Positions 48,131 to 60,039 of a DNA stretch of 64,000 nucleotides are shown here, piece after piece; position 1 is the first letter of the stretch; every line of letters begins with the position of its first letter. The DNA is from Amborella trichopoda (taxonomy: Eukaryota; Streptophyta; Magnoliopsida; Amborellales; Amborellaceae). The notes under the pieces are model-generated. The model had not been told where the DNA came from, ran no database searches, and saw only the letters and a program-made list of their open reading frames with translations. Made by a program: the position numbers and the translations under genes. The stretch spans positions 191,097 through 255,096 of the forward strand of contig NW_006500355.1 of NCBI RefSeq assembly GCF_000471905.2. Direction: 5' to 3'.

Positions 48131-48139
48131 CATACATAA

Positions 48140-50730
48140 ATAAATATTGTACAGACACAATCATCATCACACCCCACCCACTTGAAGTTGTTTGCCGCCA
48201 TATTATTATTATTACTATTTAACAATAGTAAAGCCATGAATGAATGACAAAATTAACCCCCCTTTAATGTACAAATGGCTCCCACATCCTTTCCCCTGGC
48301 TCTTCAAAAATGGTGTTATTGAGAAAAAAATCTTCTTAATTGACAACACGTGCAAACAACACGAGGGCGGCTGCAGTGAGGCTTTACCCATATTATGTGT
48401 ATGTGTTCGCGGCTTTTATAGGACGCCTTAGCTGTTTTTTTTTTTTGCCATTTCATGGTCCAAAAAGATTGCAATGAAAATCAAATTGTTGTTATGTTCA
48501 GTGTTTCGAACCAAAATATTATGATGTTTGATCTAGATTTTTATCAAATAATCGATAATAATATGACATTAAGTACAACATCAACAATCATTTTTGTTTT
48601 ATACGTTACACAAAATTATCTAAACATAAATAAGTATAAAAAAAAAAATATACCAGTTCATTAATGTTATAAAAAGGAGAGCAATAACTCACACTAGGTG
48701 GCTCATATGAAAGGAAATAATAGTTTTGTGATAGGAAGTCTAGTCAAATTTGGCTGGACACAGCTGTATTCAATCAAGTAACAAGTTAAGTCCTTACTTT
48801 AAAGTTTTGAGCAAAAGAAATAAACTCAACGGTTAAAATGAAAAAAAAAAGACTTTTGGTTTCTTTTATCTATGGGGAATTGGATCCATTTATTTTATAC
48901 CTTCCCTTTCATTTAATTCTTCTCTCCTCAGTAATATGAGAGAGAGGGAGAGGTTTACTTGATGTTTAGAGAGAGAGAGGGAGAGGTTTACTTGATGTTT
49001 AGAGAGAGAGAGAGGTTTACTTGATATTTAGAGAGAGAGAGGTTTTGTATGACACGTATGGAAGATAACGAGAAGGATGTGTTGCTGTTTGATAGAGACA
49101 TAGACGCAATGACCTAATTGGGAATGACGTGACGCAGTTGTCGGTGCCCACGTTCTGACACATGGGGCAGAGCGTTATAACGGCTATCACATTTGAGTTG
49201 TTTTTCTTTTACTTGATTAAAAATGTTATACCATGTGAGTAAATTGACTTTTTCTTTTACTTTTTTTTTTTTAAAAAAAAGAAGAAATTGACTCACTAGT
49301 TTTGCTCAGACTTTATAGGGATCCACCCTAATCAGGTAAGAAAACAATCACTCGAACCTTCCTATTTATTTAGACCTTTACAATGCTTTTGTTAATAACA
49401 AAATTGCACGAAAAAAAAAAGAAATGGACCTCTTGTACAAGTGGAGGGGGTCTCCAGGTTCATTTTGTAGTTAAAAAAAGGACCAAGGGTACGCTTGTCA
49501 GAGCATGTGCATGTATCCTTGTTTCTTCTTTTTTATTTTTTATTTTTTTTTTAATATTTAATTTTAAATTTTTAAGTGGTATGAGGTACATTTCCCTTTA
49601 TTACTAAGAGATTGTGGAGGGAACAACTATATAAGGATTGGCTTTCATTTTGTACTATGCTGCAGAAAATGAGCAATCAGGGGATGCCTTTTTGTACTGG
49701 TCCCTTGTAAGTTTATCAACACTCGACCTCTTCTTCATGATAAGGAAACAATTTTTTTTTTTTAAAAAAAAAACATAAGAATTTTCTCCTTTTTTTTGGG
49801 CTAATTAAAACGGCCAACCTAAACAAACTTTCTTCTCTTTTTTTTCTTTTTTCTTTTATATCAATACTTCCATTATTTTTATTCACTCCTAAAAAAAAAA
49901 AAACTCCTCATCCACAAATCATTCCTTTCTTGTTTACCCAAAATGTTATTTATATATAGACAAACAAGAAATCACATGAAATGTAGATATATACTAAGTA
50001 AATACAATTATAGCTTGTTTACGTTTCTTTTTTTCCTTTTTATTTGAACTTATGAGATTCTTAAAAGAAAAAGTGTTTGGTGAGTCAGCAAACTCAGTAT
50101 TACTACATGGTCCCCCTGTAAAATATACCTTACCGCAAAAGATGTATTTTCAATCCAAAATTTTAGAGTTGGACAATCAATCTCTAATAATGATCTCAAC
50201 GTGGTATGTTATTTTTTTAGTTCCTTTATTCAAATTTATTTTAACTTTTAGTAGATGTAACATTTTTGGACATCCATCACATAAATGGACGGCACCGCAC
50301 GGTAACAGGTTAGGTGACTGGGCGTAAAGTCTTCAAAGACAAAGGAATCCAATGATACGTTAAATATGTGTCTAATAACAGTTGGATAGATGTAACATGT
50401 CTTTCTTTCTACCGATTGCACGCATCTCTTCTTTTCAAACCTGAGGAAAATGACGCGTGTTTTCGAATGTGATGAACGTTAACTAATTACATTCATTTTT
50501 TCTTCTCTTGAAAATGTAGAAATATGGGAAGTCATGAAAACCAGTAAAGCAAAAGAGAGAAGACAAAATGGTAAAGACAGTGAAATGACATCAATTTGTA
50601 AACCAAATGTTCAACTCTGCTTATATTAGAAGACATTTAAAATAAGCTGAGGCATCTAGAAAATCAGTACTTTTAGCTCAATTTCTCTTTTAACAAGGAA
50701 AGGATAAAGGCACGGTATGAAGTAATGACA
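48140..50730. other. No gene supported
   Basis: Only short open frames and poly-A/T runs. A GA-rich minisatellite lies at 48935-49053. Confidence 0.45.
48935..49053. repeat. GA-rich minisatellite, ~33-36-bp unit
   Basis: About three and a half units of GAGAGAGAGG..AGGTTTACTTGATGTTTA. Confidence 0.9.
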
Positions 50731-50734
50731 GATG

Positions 50735-50910
50735 TAGGGGTGGCAATGGTCCCCGACCCGACGGCTAGATCCATATTTGGTTATGGTGGGTTGGGTGGGG
50801 TCCAAATCGAGGCTATGTTTATGAAAATATATTTAAATAAATATTTTAATTTTTTGAGTTGGGTCCAATCGGGTCCCACATTATATTTTCGGGTCAAGTG
50901 ACCCGACCCC
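50735..50910. mobile_element. hAT-type MITE fragment
   Basis: Starts TAGGGGTGGCAATGG, like the hAT MITE at 23915, followed by GACCCGAC and GGGTCC motifs around an AT-rich core and ending near CCCGACCCCTAAAC. No clear right inverted repeat or target duplication. Confidence 0.6.
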
Positions 50911-51180
50911 TAAACTAATATAGATATATTTTGTGATTTAAGATTAATAATATAGGATATGGGCTCATAGGGGAAGATAAAGAAATGGAAGAGAGGCCTA
51001 GTTTAATAATGAGTAAAAGGCAGCATTAAATATTTAATGGGGCAGGTGAGGCTCCCTATGGTCCAAAACGCATCCAAAGATTCTCTCTCTAACATTATAT
51101 TAAAAGAATGCAATTAAGATTTAAACATGTAATTAATAAAAGTAGTGGTTCTAGGAAGGGTCCACTTTAACGGACCCTCT

Positions 51181-51192
51181 CTCTCTATAAAG
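51181..51192 (+). promoter_or_regulatory. TATA box of the extensin gene
   Basis: TATAAA at 51186-51191, preceded by a CT-rich (Y-patch-like) run and about 120 bp upstream of the chosen start codon, a normal plant promoter spacing with a short leader. Confidence 0.75.
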
Positions 51193-51310
51193 CCCAAGTT
51201 GTATTGGGAGGGACACAAACCTGCTCCTTTGCTTCACAGGCAAAGCGAAGCTTCTTCATTAACAGTAGAAAGAGGAGGTGCTCATGCTGCCAAGACCAGG
51301 CGGCCCTCCA

Positions 51311-54300
51311 ATGGGGGTTCGTCTTTTCCCCATTGCGGTTGCGGCATGGCTTGTGGCCGTTTCTACTTCTTCTCTGGTTTCTGCCGACCCCTACATTTAT
51401 GCTTCTCCTCCTCCACCTTACGAGTACAAGTCGCCGCCTCCCCCGCCTGTTGAGAGCGAGCCACCTTACCTCTACAAGTCTCCACCTCCACCTTCTCCTT
51501 CACCACCACCGCCTTACGTCTACAATTCACCTCCTCCACCGCCTGTTAAGAAGGAACCACCTTACATTTACAATTCACCGCCACCCCCATCACCTTCTCC
51601 TCCTCCTCCATATGAGTACAAATCACCACCACCCCCATCCCCTTCTCCTCCTCCTCCATATGAGTACAAGTCACCGCCACCCCCATCTCCTTCTCCTCCT
51701 CCTCCATATGAGTACAAATCACCACCACCCCCATCACCTTCTCCTCCTCCTCCATATGAGTACAAATCACCACCACCCCCTGTTAAGACAGAACCGCCTT
51801 ACCTCTACAAATCTCCGCCTCCACCATCTCCCTCACCACCACCTCCATATTACTACAAGTCGCCTCCTCCACCACCTCCATATTACTACAAGTCACCTCC
51901 TCCACCATCTCCCTCTCCACCACCTCCATATTACTACAAGNNNNNNNNNNNNNNNNNNNNNNNNNNNNNNNNNNNNNNNNNNNNNNNNNNNNNNNNNNNN
52001 NNNNNNNNNNNNNNNNNNNNNNNNNNNNNNNNNNNNNNNNNNNNNNNNNNNNNNNNNNNNNNNNNNNNNNNNNNNNNNNNNNNNNNNNNNNNNNNNNNNN
52101 NNNNNNNNNNNNNNNNNNNNNNNNNNNNNNNNNNNNNNNNNNNNNNNNNNNNNNNNNNNNNNNNNNNNNNNNNNNNNNNNNNNNNNNNNNNNNNNNNNNN
52201 NNNNNNNNNNNNNNNNNNNNNNNNNNNNNNNNNNNNNNNNNNNNNNNNNNNNNNNNNNNNNNNNNNNNNNNNNNNNNNNNNNNNNNNNNNNNNNNNNNNN
52301 NNNNNNNNNNNNNNNNNNNNNNNNNNNNNNNNNNNNNNNNNNNNNNNNNNNNNNNNNNNNNNNNNNNNNNNNNNNNNNNNNNNNNNNNNNNNNNNNNNNN
52401 NNNNNNNNNNNNNNNNNNNNNNNNNNNNNNNNNNNNNNNNNNNNNNNNNNNNNNNNNNNNNNNNNNNNNNNNNNNNNNNNNNNNNNNNNNNNNNNNNNNN
52501 NNNNNNNNNNNNNNNNNNNNNNNNNNNNNNNNNNNNNNNNNNNNNNNNNNNNNNNNNNNNNNNNNNNNNNNNNNNNNNNNNNNNNNNNNNNNNNNNNNNN
52601 NNNNNNNNNNNNNNNNNNNNNNNNNNNNNNNNNNNNNNNNNNNNNNNNNNNNNNNNNNNNNNNNNNNNNNNNNNNNNNNNNNNNNNNNNNNNNNNNNNNN
52701 NNNNNNNNNNNNNNNNNNNNNNNNNNNNNNNNNNNNNNNNNNNNNNNNNNNNNNNNNNNNNNNNNNNNNNNNNNNNNNNNNNNNNNNNNNNNNNNNNNNN
52801 NNNNNNNNNNNNNNNNNNNNNNNNNNNNNNNNNNNNNNNNNNNNNNNNNNNNNNNNNNNNNNNNNNNNNNNNNNNNNNNNNNNNNNNNNNNNNNNNNNNN
52901 NNNNNNNNNNNNNNNNNNNNNNNNNNNNNNNNNNNNNNNNTCCACCACCTCCATATTACTACAAGTCCCCTCCACCACCTGTGAAGACAGAGCCACCTTA
53001 CTACTACAAGTCTCCTCCACCACCCTCCCCATCTCCACCACCTCCCTACTACTACAAATCACCACCACCACCCTCTCCTTATCCTCCACCTCCTTACTAC
53101 TACAAATCACCTCCACCACCTCCGGTTAAGACAGAACCGCCGTACTACTACAAATCTCCACCTCCACCATCTCCTTCGCCACCAACCCCTTACTACTACA
53201 AGTCACCACCTCCACCACCTCCTTACTACTACAAATCACCACCACCGCCACCAGTGAAGACGGAGCCACCTTACTACTACAAATCTCCTCCACCACCGTC
53301 TCCCTCTCCACCTCCACCATACTACTACAAATCCCCACCTCCACCATCTCCCTCTCCTCCACCTCCTTACTACTACAAGTCTCCCCCACCACCCCCAGTA
53401 AAGACAGAACCACCATACTACTACAAGTCGCCACCACCACCAGTGAAGGCGCCGCCTGCTCCATACTACTACAAGTCGCCACCACCACCAGTGAAGGCGC
53501 CGCCCGCTCCATACTACTACAAGTCGCCACCACCACCGTCGTATCCTCACTATCGCTATCCGTTGCTAGTGGTTGTTGGAAAAGTGTATTGCTATAGGTG
53601 CTACGATTGGCGATACCCCAACAAATCTCACGACAAGAAACATCTCAAGGGTACGTGATTGATGTTTTTCTTATTTATATTATGTGTGGCCTAACTAAAA
53701 GATTTACTTGTGTTTTAGAACTGTGTTTGCTAGTAAGATAATTTATTTGATATGTTTAGTGGGAAAAATGATTCTTATGCATTTCGTTCCATAAGTGTGA
53801 ACAAATGGTTTTTTTTATTTTTGGGGTGGGGTCTTACTTTATGAACATGGGTGCAAGTGTGAGTATAAATTCATTATCTTTTGTTTTCAGGTGCCATAGT
53901 GGAGGTTAGCTGTGATGCTGATGGAAAGAAGGTGATGGTGTATGGAGTCACAAAGAATAATGGCAAATTCAGGGTAAATGTTGAAGGATTTGATTATGAG
54001 AAATGGGGAGGTGCAAAGGCTTGCAAGGCCAAGCTTTACAAGGCCCCTAAAGGTTCCCTTTGCTCCATCCCCACTGATCTCCACGATGGAAAGAAGGGAG
54101 CATCTCTCAAAGTGAAATCAAAGTCTCATGAGGAGATAGTGCTCAAGGCAAAGCCATTTGCTTATGCGCCCAAGACCCCCTACCACGAGTGCTACAAACC
54201 CAAGCCCAAGCCCATTTACCACTACCCCTCTCCTCCCCCTCCAACCCCCACTTACTACTACAAGTCCCCACCACCTCCACTCACCCACGTATTATTACAA

Positions 54301-55398
54301 GTCACCGCCACCTCCATCTCCCACTTATTATTACAAATCACCACCACCTCCAACACCCGTTTACTCTTACAAATCCCCACCCCCTCCAACACCCAAGTAC
54401 TACTACAAATCCCCTCCTCCCCCACCTGCTGAACCCAAGTACTACTACAAATCTCCACCACCACCAACACCCACTTACTACTACAAGTCTCCACCGCCAC
54501 CAACACCCACTTACTACTACAAATCTCCACCACCACCAACACCCACGTACTACTACAAGTCTCCACCGCCACCAACACCCACTTACTACTACAAATCTCC
54601 GCCACCACCAACACCCACTTACTACTACAAGTCTCCACCGCCACCAACACCCACTTACTACTACAAATCTCCACCACCACCAACACCCACTTACTACTAC
54701 AAGTCTCCACCGCCTCCCACACCCACTTACTATTACCAGTCCCCGCCTCCACCATCGCCACCTCCGCCAAGTGAACCCAAATACTACTACAAGTCACCAC
54801 CCCCTCCTTCGCCAAAGTACTACTACAAGTCTCCGCCTCCTCCAGCTGAACCCAAATATTACTACAAATCTCCCCCTCCACCGTCACCATCGCCCCCTCC
54901 ACCATACTACTATAAGTCCCCACCACCACCATCACCATCGCCGCCACCTCCTTACTACTATAAGTCCCCACCACCGCCTTCACCATCGCCACCACCTCCT
55001 TACTACTATAACTCCCCACCACCACCTGTGGCAACCAAACCCATATACTACTACAAATCACCACCTCCTCCATCGCCGTCTCCTCCGCCTCCCTATTACT
55101 ACAACTCCCCACCTCCACCATCGCCATCTCCTCCACCTCCTTACTACTACGTGTCCCCACCTCCCCCATCTCCCTCACCCCCACCTCCATACCTCTACAA
55201 GTCCCCACCACCCCCAGAGCCATCTCCTCCACCTCCCTACCACTACATATCCCCACCCCACCATCACCATCTCCTCCACCCCCCTACCACTACATATCCC
55301 CACCACCCCCTTCACCATCTCCTCCACCAACCTACTACTACAGCTCCCCACCCCCTCCATACCTCTACAGCTCTCCCCCACCTCCCCCTGTCTACTAA
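51311..55398 (+). CDS. Extensin-like cell-wall protein with Pollen Ole e 1 domain
   Basis: Secreted hydroxyproline-rich glycoprotein. A signal peptide (MGVRLFPIAVAAWLVAVSTS, cleavage likely after LVSA) is followed by SPPPP repeats with YEYK, YVYN and YYYK spacers (16-residue unit SPPPPSPSPPPPYYYK, some VKTEPP). Exon 1 ends in VVVGKVYCYRCYDWRYPN..LK. Intron 53651-53890 (GT-AG, phase 1) splits the Ole e 1 domain, which continues GAIVEVSCDADG, VYGVTKNNGKFRV, ACKAKLYKAP, SLCSIPTDLH and YHEC (six Cys). SPPPPTPTYYYK repeats follow. The in-frame end is SPPPPPVY then TAA (55396-55398), a usual extensin end. SPPPP serines/prolines are glycosylated and the tyrosines cross-link in walls. ATG at 51311 was preferred over 51278 because it begins the signal peptide. 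Breaks: 1000-N gap 51941-52940; one extra base in 54280-54283; one missing base in 55256-55262. As written, exon 2 would stop at 54432. Confidence 0.92.
51400..53545 (+). repeat. Extensin repeat domain 1 (48-bp units and variants)
   Basis: C-rich tandem repeats encoding SPPPPSPSPPPPYEYK or SPPPPSPSPPPPYYYK, mixed with VKTEPPYYYK modules. YEYK types lie before the gap and YYYK types after it. The N gap falls in this domain. Confidence 0.95.
51941..52940. other. Assembly gap of exactly 1000 N
   Basis: A round-number gap is usually a placeholder of unknown size. Frames on its two sides agree only if the true length leaves remainder 2 when divided by 3; 1000 leaves remainder 1. Confidence 0.97.
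53651..53890 (+). other. Intron within the Ole e 1 domain
   Basis: 240 bp, GTACGTGA donor and TTGTTTTCAG acceptor, phase 1. It restores the LKGAIVEV reading of the Ole e 1 domain. Confidence 0.93.
54220..55395 (+). repeat. Extensin repeat domain 2 (36-bp and 48-bp units)
   Basis: First a run of SPPPPTPTYYYK units (36 bp, nearly identical, alternating AAATCTCC/AAGTCTCC), then SPPPPSPSPPPPYYYK units and a final YSSPPPPPVY. Confidence 0.95.
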
Positions 55399-55428
55399 GC
55401 CCGAAACCTCCACAACAAACTCCGTCAG

Positions 55429-55516
55429 GTAAATTTTCCGATAACCGTGGTTGCATTGTTGGATTTGAATCTTAATATCACATTGGTGCCTAAGTCATTT
55501 TTGTTTTCCCTTGCAG
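55429..55516 (+). other. Intron in the extensin 3' UTR
   Basis: 88 bp, donor GTCAG|GTAAATTT and acceptor TTTTCCCTTGCAG. It begins 30 nt after the inferred stop codon, close enough to escape the usual 50-55-nt nonsense-decay rule. Confidence 0.75.
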
Positions 55517-55851
55517 GTTTTAATTCGTTTAGTGCAATAATGAGATCCTCTAGAATGTGGTGGTCATCTTATGGAAATAAAGGCTCACACGATGAAAATC
55601 TTATGTGTTTTGAATTGGGGTGCAGAGGATTTCTCGAGAGTTCGGTAGTTGTCATCTTGCACATTTTGCTTGTAATTTATTGTAAGAGTGAGATTATTGG
55701 TTCCCATAGAAAAGTCAAACTGGGGTAAAAGGTGGGCTACCCGGCCAGCCAATGTCTTGCTCATTGTATGTTTGTTACATATGTAAGCCTATTCGTTTTC
55801 GGGCATTTGTTTGATTGAGAGCTTCTTTGTTTTATGTGCTCACACATTTTC

Positions 55852-55857
55852 AATAAA
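55852..55857 (+). terminator. Polyadenylation signal of the extensin gene
   Basis: AATAAA followed by a T-rich region, about 450 nt after the stop codon, with TTTGTTT and TGT-rich upstream elements. Confidence 0.65.
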
Positions 55858-55879
55858 AGCAAGATTTTTGCATCTCATT

Positions 55880-57925
55880 CTCTCTCACACTTTTGTTTTC
55901 ACTTTTCATCATATGCTTTGCCTTCCTCAATAGTCAAAACGGTAAATATCAAATACATTTTGCAGCAATTTGCTTGTGTCAATGTGGTCCCACGCTAGCA
56001 TGTGACTCTCTCTCCTTTCCATCTTATAAAGTTAGGGTGTAGTGTATGGAGAGAAATTTCCATTTTTGTTTAAGAAATTACCAAAAGGAAAAGGACTCAC
56101 ATGCGTGGCATCTTTTCCTTATCTTGAAAACCCATTAGTTGAGCTTTTGAAATGAAAAAACCTCCTCAGCCATTTGCGTGTAGGTTATCTTTGGTACAAA
56201 GAAGTCACAATTGCAGTTAGCAATAAGATGTCGGCTTAAAGTGTGTCATTGAGTTCAATTTTATTTTATTTTTAAATTTTGAGTTTAGTTAAGAACACAC
56301 TAACAACCCCCAATCCCATTTTTAAATACGATGGACAAGAGCGTTTGACCTCCTTATATTAAAAACCACAATATTTGTATAAAAGGATGAGCACCTATTT
56401 TCACCTGTGACATGGCTATCAGCACATCCAAATAGGTCTTGTGGCCAACAATACGTAGAGTAATCAAATTTCAAAAATGCGCCTTCCTATCTCCCTCGTC
56501 TGCTTTTGGCGTTTAAGGTTAAGCAATAGGTTTCATGCAGGATGGACTATATTTGTACAATTTACGATCTAGAGGTATAAAACATTCATCTTAAAGATGG
56601 ATGCAAATAGGTGGTCCATGTAAAAACAATTGTATCTAACCATCCAAATATTTTTTTAATATAATTAGCATTTTTAGTTTTTAAAAATTATATATTTATT
56701 TATATTTATGATCTTTATATTAAATATTATATTATCTCTAAAAATTAGGATCAAGTTATAATTAAAAAATATATTTATCACCAAGCCAACATTTGTACAT
56801 GTACAAGCTTGCCTGCATGCTAACCGCCTCCTAAGCAATAATAGTAGAATTTCAAATGATTGGTGGATTGAGAGTTATGATCATATTAACGAATTACCTT
56901 CGATATAAAGATTTTGACGGGCGATAATATAGGCGCAATAGGAGGCTTCTATTCCCATTGACAGTTTCAAAAACCACTAACTAATCTAAAATTGATAGGG
57001 CCAGTCATCCACACCGAATTACCGAAAAAAAAAAAATGCTGGAATACCATAGTAAATGACTTGGTACTTTTCAGGAAGATATAAAGTGTGTGTCATTTTT
57101 ATTTTTATCTATTTATTTGGTCACCTGGTTAAGGATGTTAAATTCCTAAAATTTGGGCCCTAAATAGCCCTTTCTTAGTCATGTTGGAAAATCAATGAGA
57201 ACATATGAAGGCTGGTGGCTAAGGAAAAGTCATTTTGGTATTGCTTTCTTAAATGCTTTGGATGCTCTTTAAAGTTGAGGCCACATGTCCTAATGCAACC
57301 TGGAAAGTCCCTGCTAAGACAAAAGCATATCTAAACAATACCTAAAGGCAACCTAATTATGAGAGGAATAAAAAGTAGCAAATGTATGTTATGTACATAG
57401 GACGAGAGACATGTGGTCCACATCCATCCTCCTTTCTTTTTTAGGGATAGGGTGGTCCAACCCCCTCCTCAGTACGATGTATCTGGTCCATCATCCACAT
57501 CTCTTTACGGTTTCAAATGTAAGTAAATCCTGATGTTATCATGCTCTTTCTTTTTTTTTCTTTTTTTTTTTTCTGAATGTCTAGGATAAACGGGTAAGCT
57601 TTCTAGATGACTATGTGTAATATTTGTGATTTTTGTGTATATGAAGACATCCAACTGCCAGGTCAATATTGGATGGTTGAAAATGAGCTAGCAACATTCG
57701 TTATAATGTTATAAATACTGTAAGTGCCAATTTTGTGACATTGTTTTTGTTTTATCAGACAACTATAGATCTCCAAATACAGTATATGTGTTTGTTGGGC
57801 CACACAGAGATTTTCTCATTATAGAGTACCATAATAGGATCATAATCAACATTTAAAGCATAAGTTATGATTTATGGATAGATCACATTGGTATGGTACC
57901 TTGCCCCAACTATGAGTTCTTTAGC
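55880..57925. other. Intergenic, no gene supported
   Basis: Contains a diverged copy of the ~220-bp repeat (56525-56770) that also lies near the left end of the large hAT element. Otherwise nothing recognisable. Confidence 0.5.
56525..56770 (+). repeat. Diverged copy of the repeat at 29.7-30.2 kb
   Basis: GTTTCATGCAGGATGGAC, CATTCATCTTAAAGATGGATG, TAAAAACAATTG and TATTTATGATCTTTATATT in the same order and spacing as the copies at 29728 and 29949. Confidence 0.75.
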
Positions 57926-57929
57926 ACAA

Positions 57930-58150
57930 TTTGAAAGGTGCAGTTTATATAAAGTTACTTATAGAAGTAAATTTGTGATGTTCAACAACATTTATTTTAA
58001 TTAAACGGTATACATTTCATACATCTCGTAAAACAATATAAAAAAAGTAATGGATCTTTTAAGATAGCGTCAAATTTATAATGTTAAAATAAAATAAACG
58101 ACGTACATATAATGCAACCCCACCTCTAATTGCAACCTTGTGTAAACATT
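57930..58150 (+). mobile_element. MITE family B-like, strongly diverged
   Basis: Starts AAAGGTGCAGTTTATATAAAG and ends ATTGCAACCTTGTGTAAACATTTT, matching the two ends of the family. The interior is short and rearranged. Confidence 0.45.
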
Positions 58151-58159
58151 TTTCAAATT

Positions 58160-60000
58160 TTTATTTTTTATATTTGAAAAAAAGAGGTTATTAGTGAATT
58201 ATTGGTCTAACCTTTTCCAAAGCCTACTGTAGGGAGTCCGTACCAAATCCGTTGTATTAACTTTGCTTGTGTGGGTAAGAGAAAAGGGTCGGCATCCTTT
58301 CGATTAAAGCAAAAAAAAAAAAAAAAGGTGGTGTCTTTGAATATATATTTTATGGGGAGAATCATTCCAAAGCATATGCATTGGTCAAGCAGGGACTATA
58401 ATTATTGCTGAGACCTACACACTTTAATAACCTCGACCTATTAAAGTGAAATATAGGGATTAGAGTTTAGGGTTTAATAATTATCTGCTTTAATAAACAA
58501 AACAATCATGAAAGATAAAAAACATTATCATGAAGTCACATAGATTTGGATATAAAATTATTTGATTCACTGATTGATTGACAAGGAACTATGACCATAC
58601 ACAGAAGGGTGATTGAGACAACCTAGAATGAGAAGAATAGACAGCGTGTTAGAGAGCCTAGGGGTTGAGCATTCAATTCTTCTTTGAGTGTGGACCTATC
58701 TCATCTCTAACACCAACTAATCTTCTAAGCATGGGGCACCAGTGAGATGCAAAAATCCTTAAAAAAAAAGAAAAAAGCGAAAAGAACATGTGCTCTCGCG
58801 GGATCCTATCATGCAAGCAATCCCCCATAAACATTATATCTTGGAGTATTTTTAGGACCTTGAATTTTGGGATGTTACTTTCTCAACTGATTGATCAAAT
58901 TCTTGAAAATGAGAAGGACACGTGTGTGGCCATTAAAAGCTTTATGAGTGTTTGTAAAAATAAAATATATAGTGGAATATGAACTTAGTGGGAGTGTGGT
59001 CCCTTGATGTTTGCTAACATTGGACTGCGCTTGACATGCTAGGTCGGTCTGGTTGGAGAAAACCCATGTGACATGAGTTCAGATAAACAAACTGATGAGG
59101 TTTGTATGGTTTATCCCTTGATGAGGTCGGAGTATGCCCAGATGAGTGAGCTGAGGGACTGTATGATCTTTGTGTGTGATGGAGATCTTTAGCGACAGGG
59201 CTAAAACCTCATCATTTGTACCATCACACGGTATGCACATCGATAGTTGCGTTCGAAAAAGCGTATCACCTTTCAGGATGAAGCATGTTCATGTGCGAGT
59301 AATACCCCCTATGCTCCATCGAGCTATGGATTACATCAAGTAAGTATGAACTTGGTTTTGTCTCAAGGGGGACATGAAATCTATATACTGGGACAGCGAC
59401 CGCGACCCTTTGCTCATTTGCTAGACTTTGGTGATCCATTAATGATCCTATGTATAGATTGTGGGTCATGGGCAATGTTCAGTCGATGTTAGAAAAGATA
59501 CGTGGTTCGTAGTTCGCGGTTGGACATGGAGTGCCCTAGTGGATATTTGTTCTTAGATCATATGGATCATTTTCCCATCAAAGTATTTAATTTTGTTTAT
59601 TTTACTAATATTTGATTTTTAAAATTGTTATTTTAATTTTTTTGATTCTATGGATATTTTATTTATCAAATTTGGATTTATAAAAATAGATTTATGGATT
59701 TTATAATGATTTAAATATTCAAATAATAATTTTGTGTATTTCTAAAAATATAAAAATAGTATAATTACGTAGAAGGCCCAATAGGTCTTTTATCCCACCA
59801 TTCCATATTGGGTGGGGCCCATTATATGCCACTATGGGTGGCACGCCCCACTTAGAGAAAACTTATAATTTTGTGGCCATGCTTTGAAGTTTGAGAGATG
59901 AGTTTGTGTTGCTTTAGAAAATTTTAAGCCTTGAGAAAATTTAAATGATATTTTGGTATGTATGAGAAGGCTTATGCATAAAATAAAAAAGGATAATACT
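58160..60000. other. No gene supported
   Basis: Open frames at 58788-58982 and 59247-59492 are short and unrecognised. Sequence 59000-59530 has higher GC than its surroundings and could be a piece of an unclassified element. Confidence 0.4.
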
Positions 60001-60039
60001 ATGATATATTAATTTTTTATTTGAATTAATTGATGAAAA

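Noticed and set aside
51546-53550. Long minus-strand and alternate-frame open readings across the extensin repeats (Gly-rich or Trp/Arg-rich)
   Set aside because: They are shadows of the C-rich repeat. The plus-strand frame has a signal peptide, extensin motifs, an Ole e 1 domain and consistent splicing.
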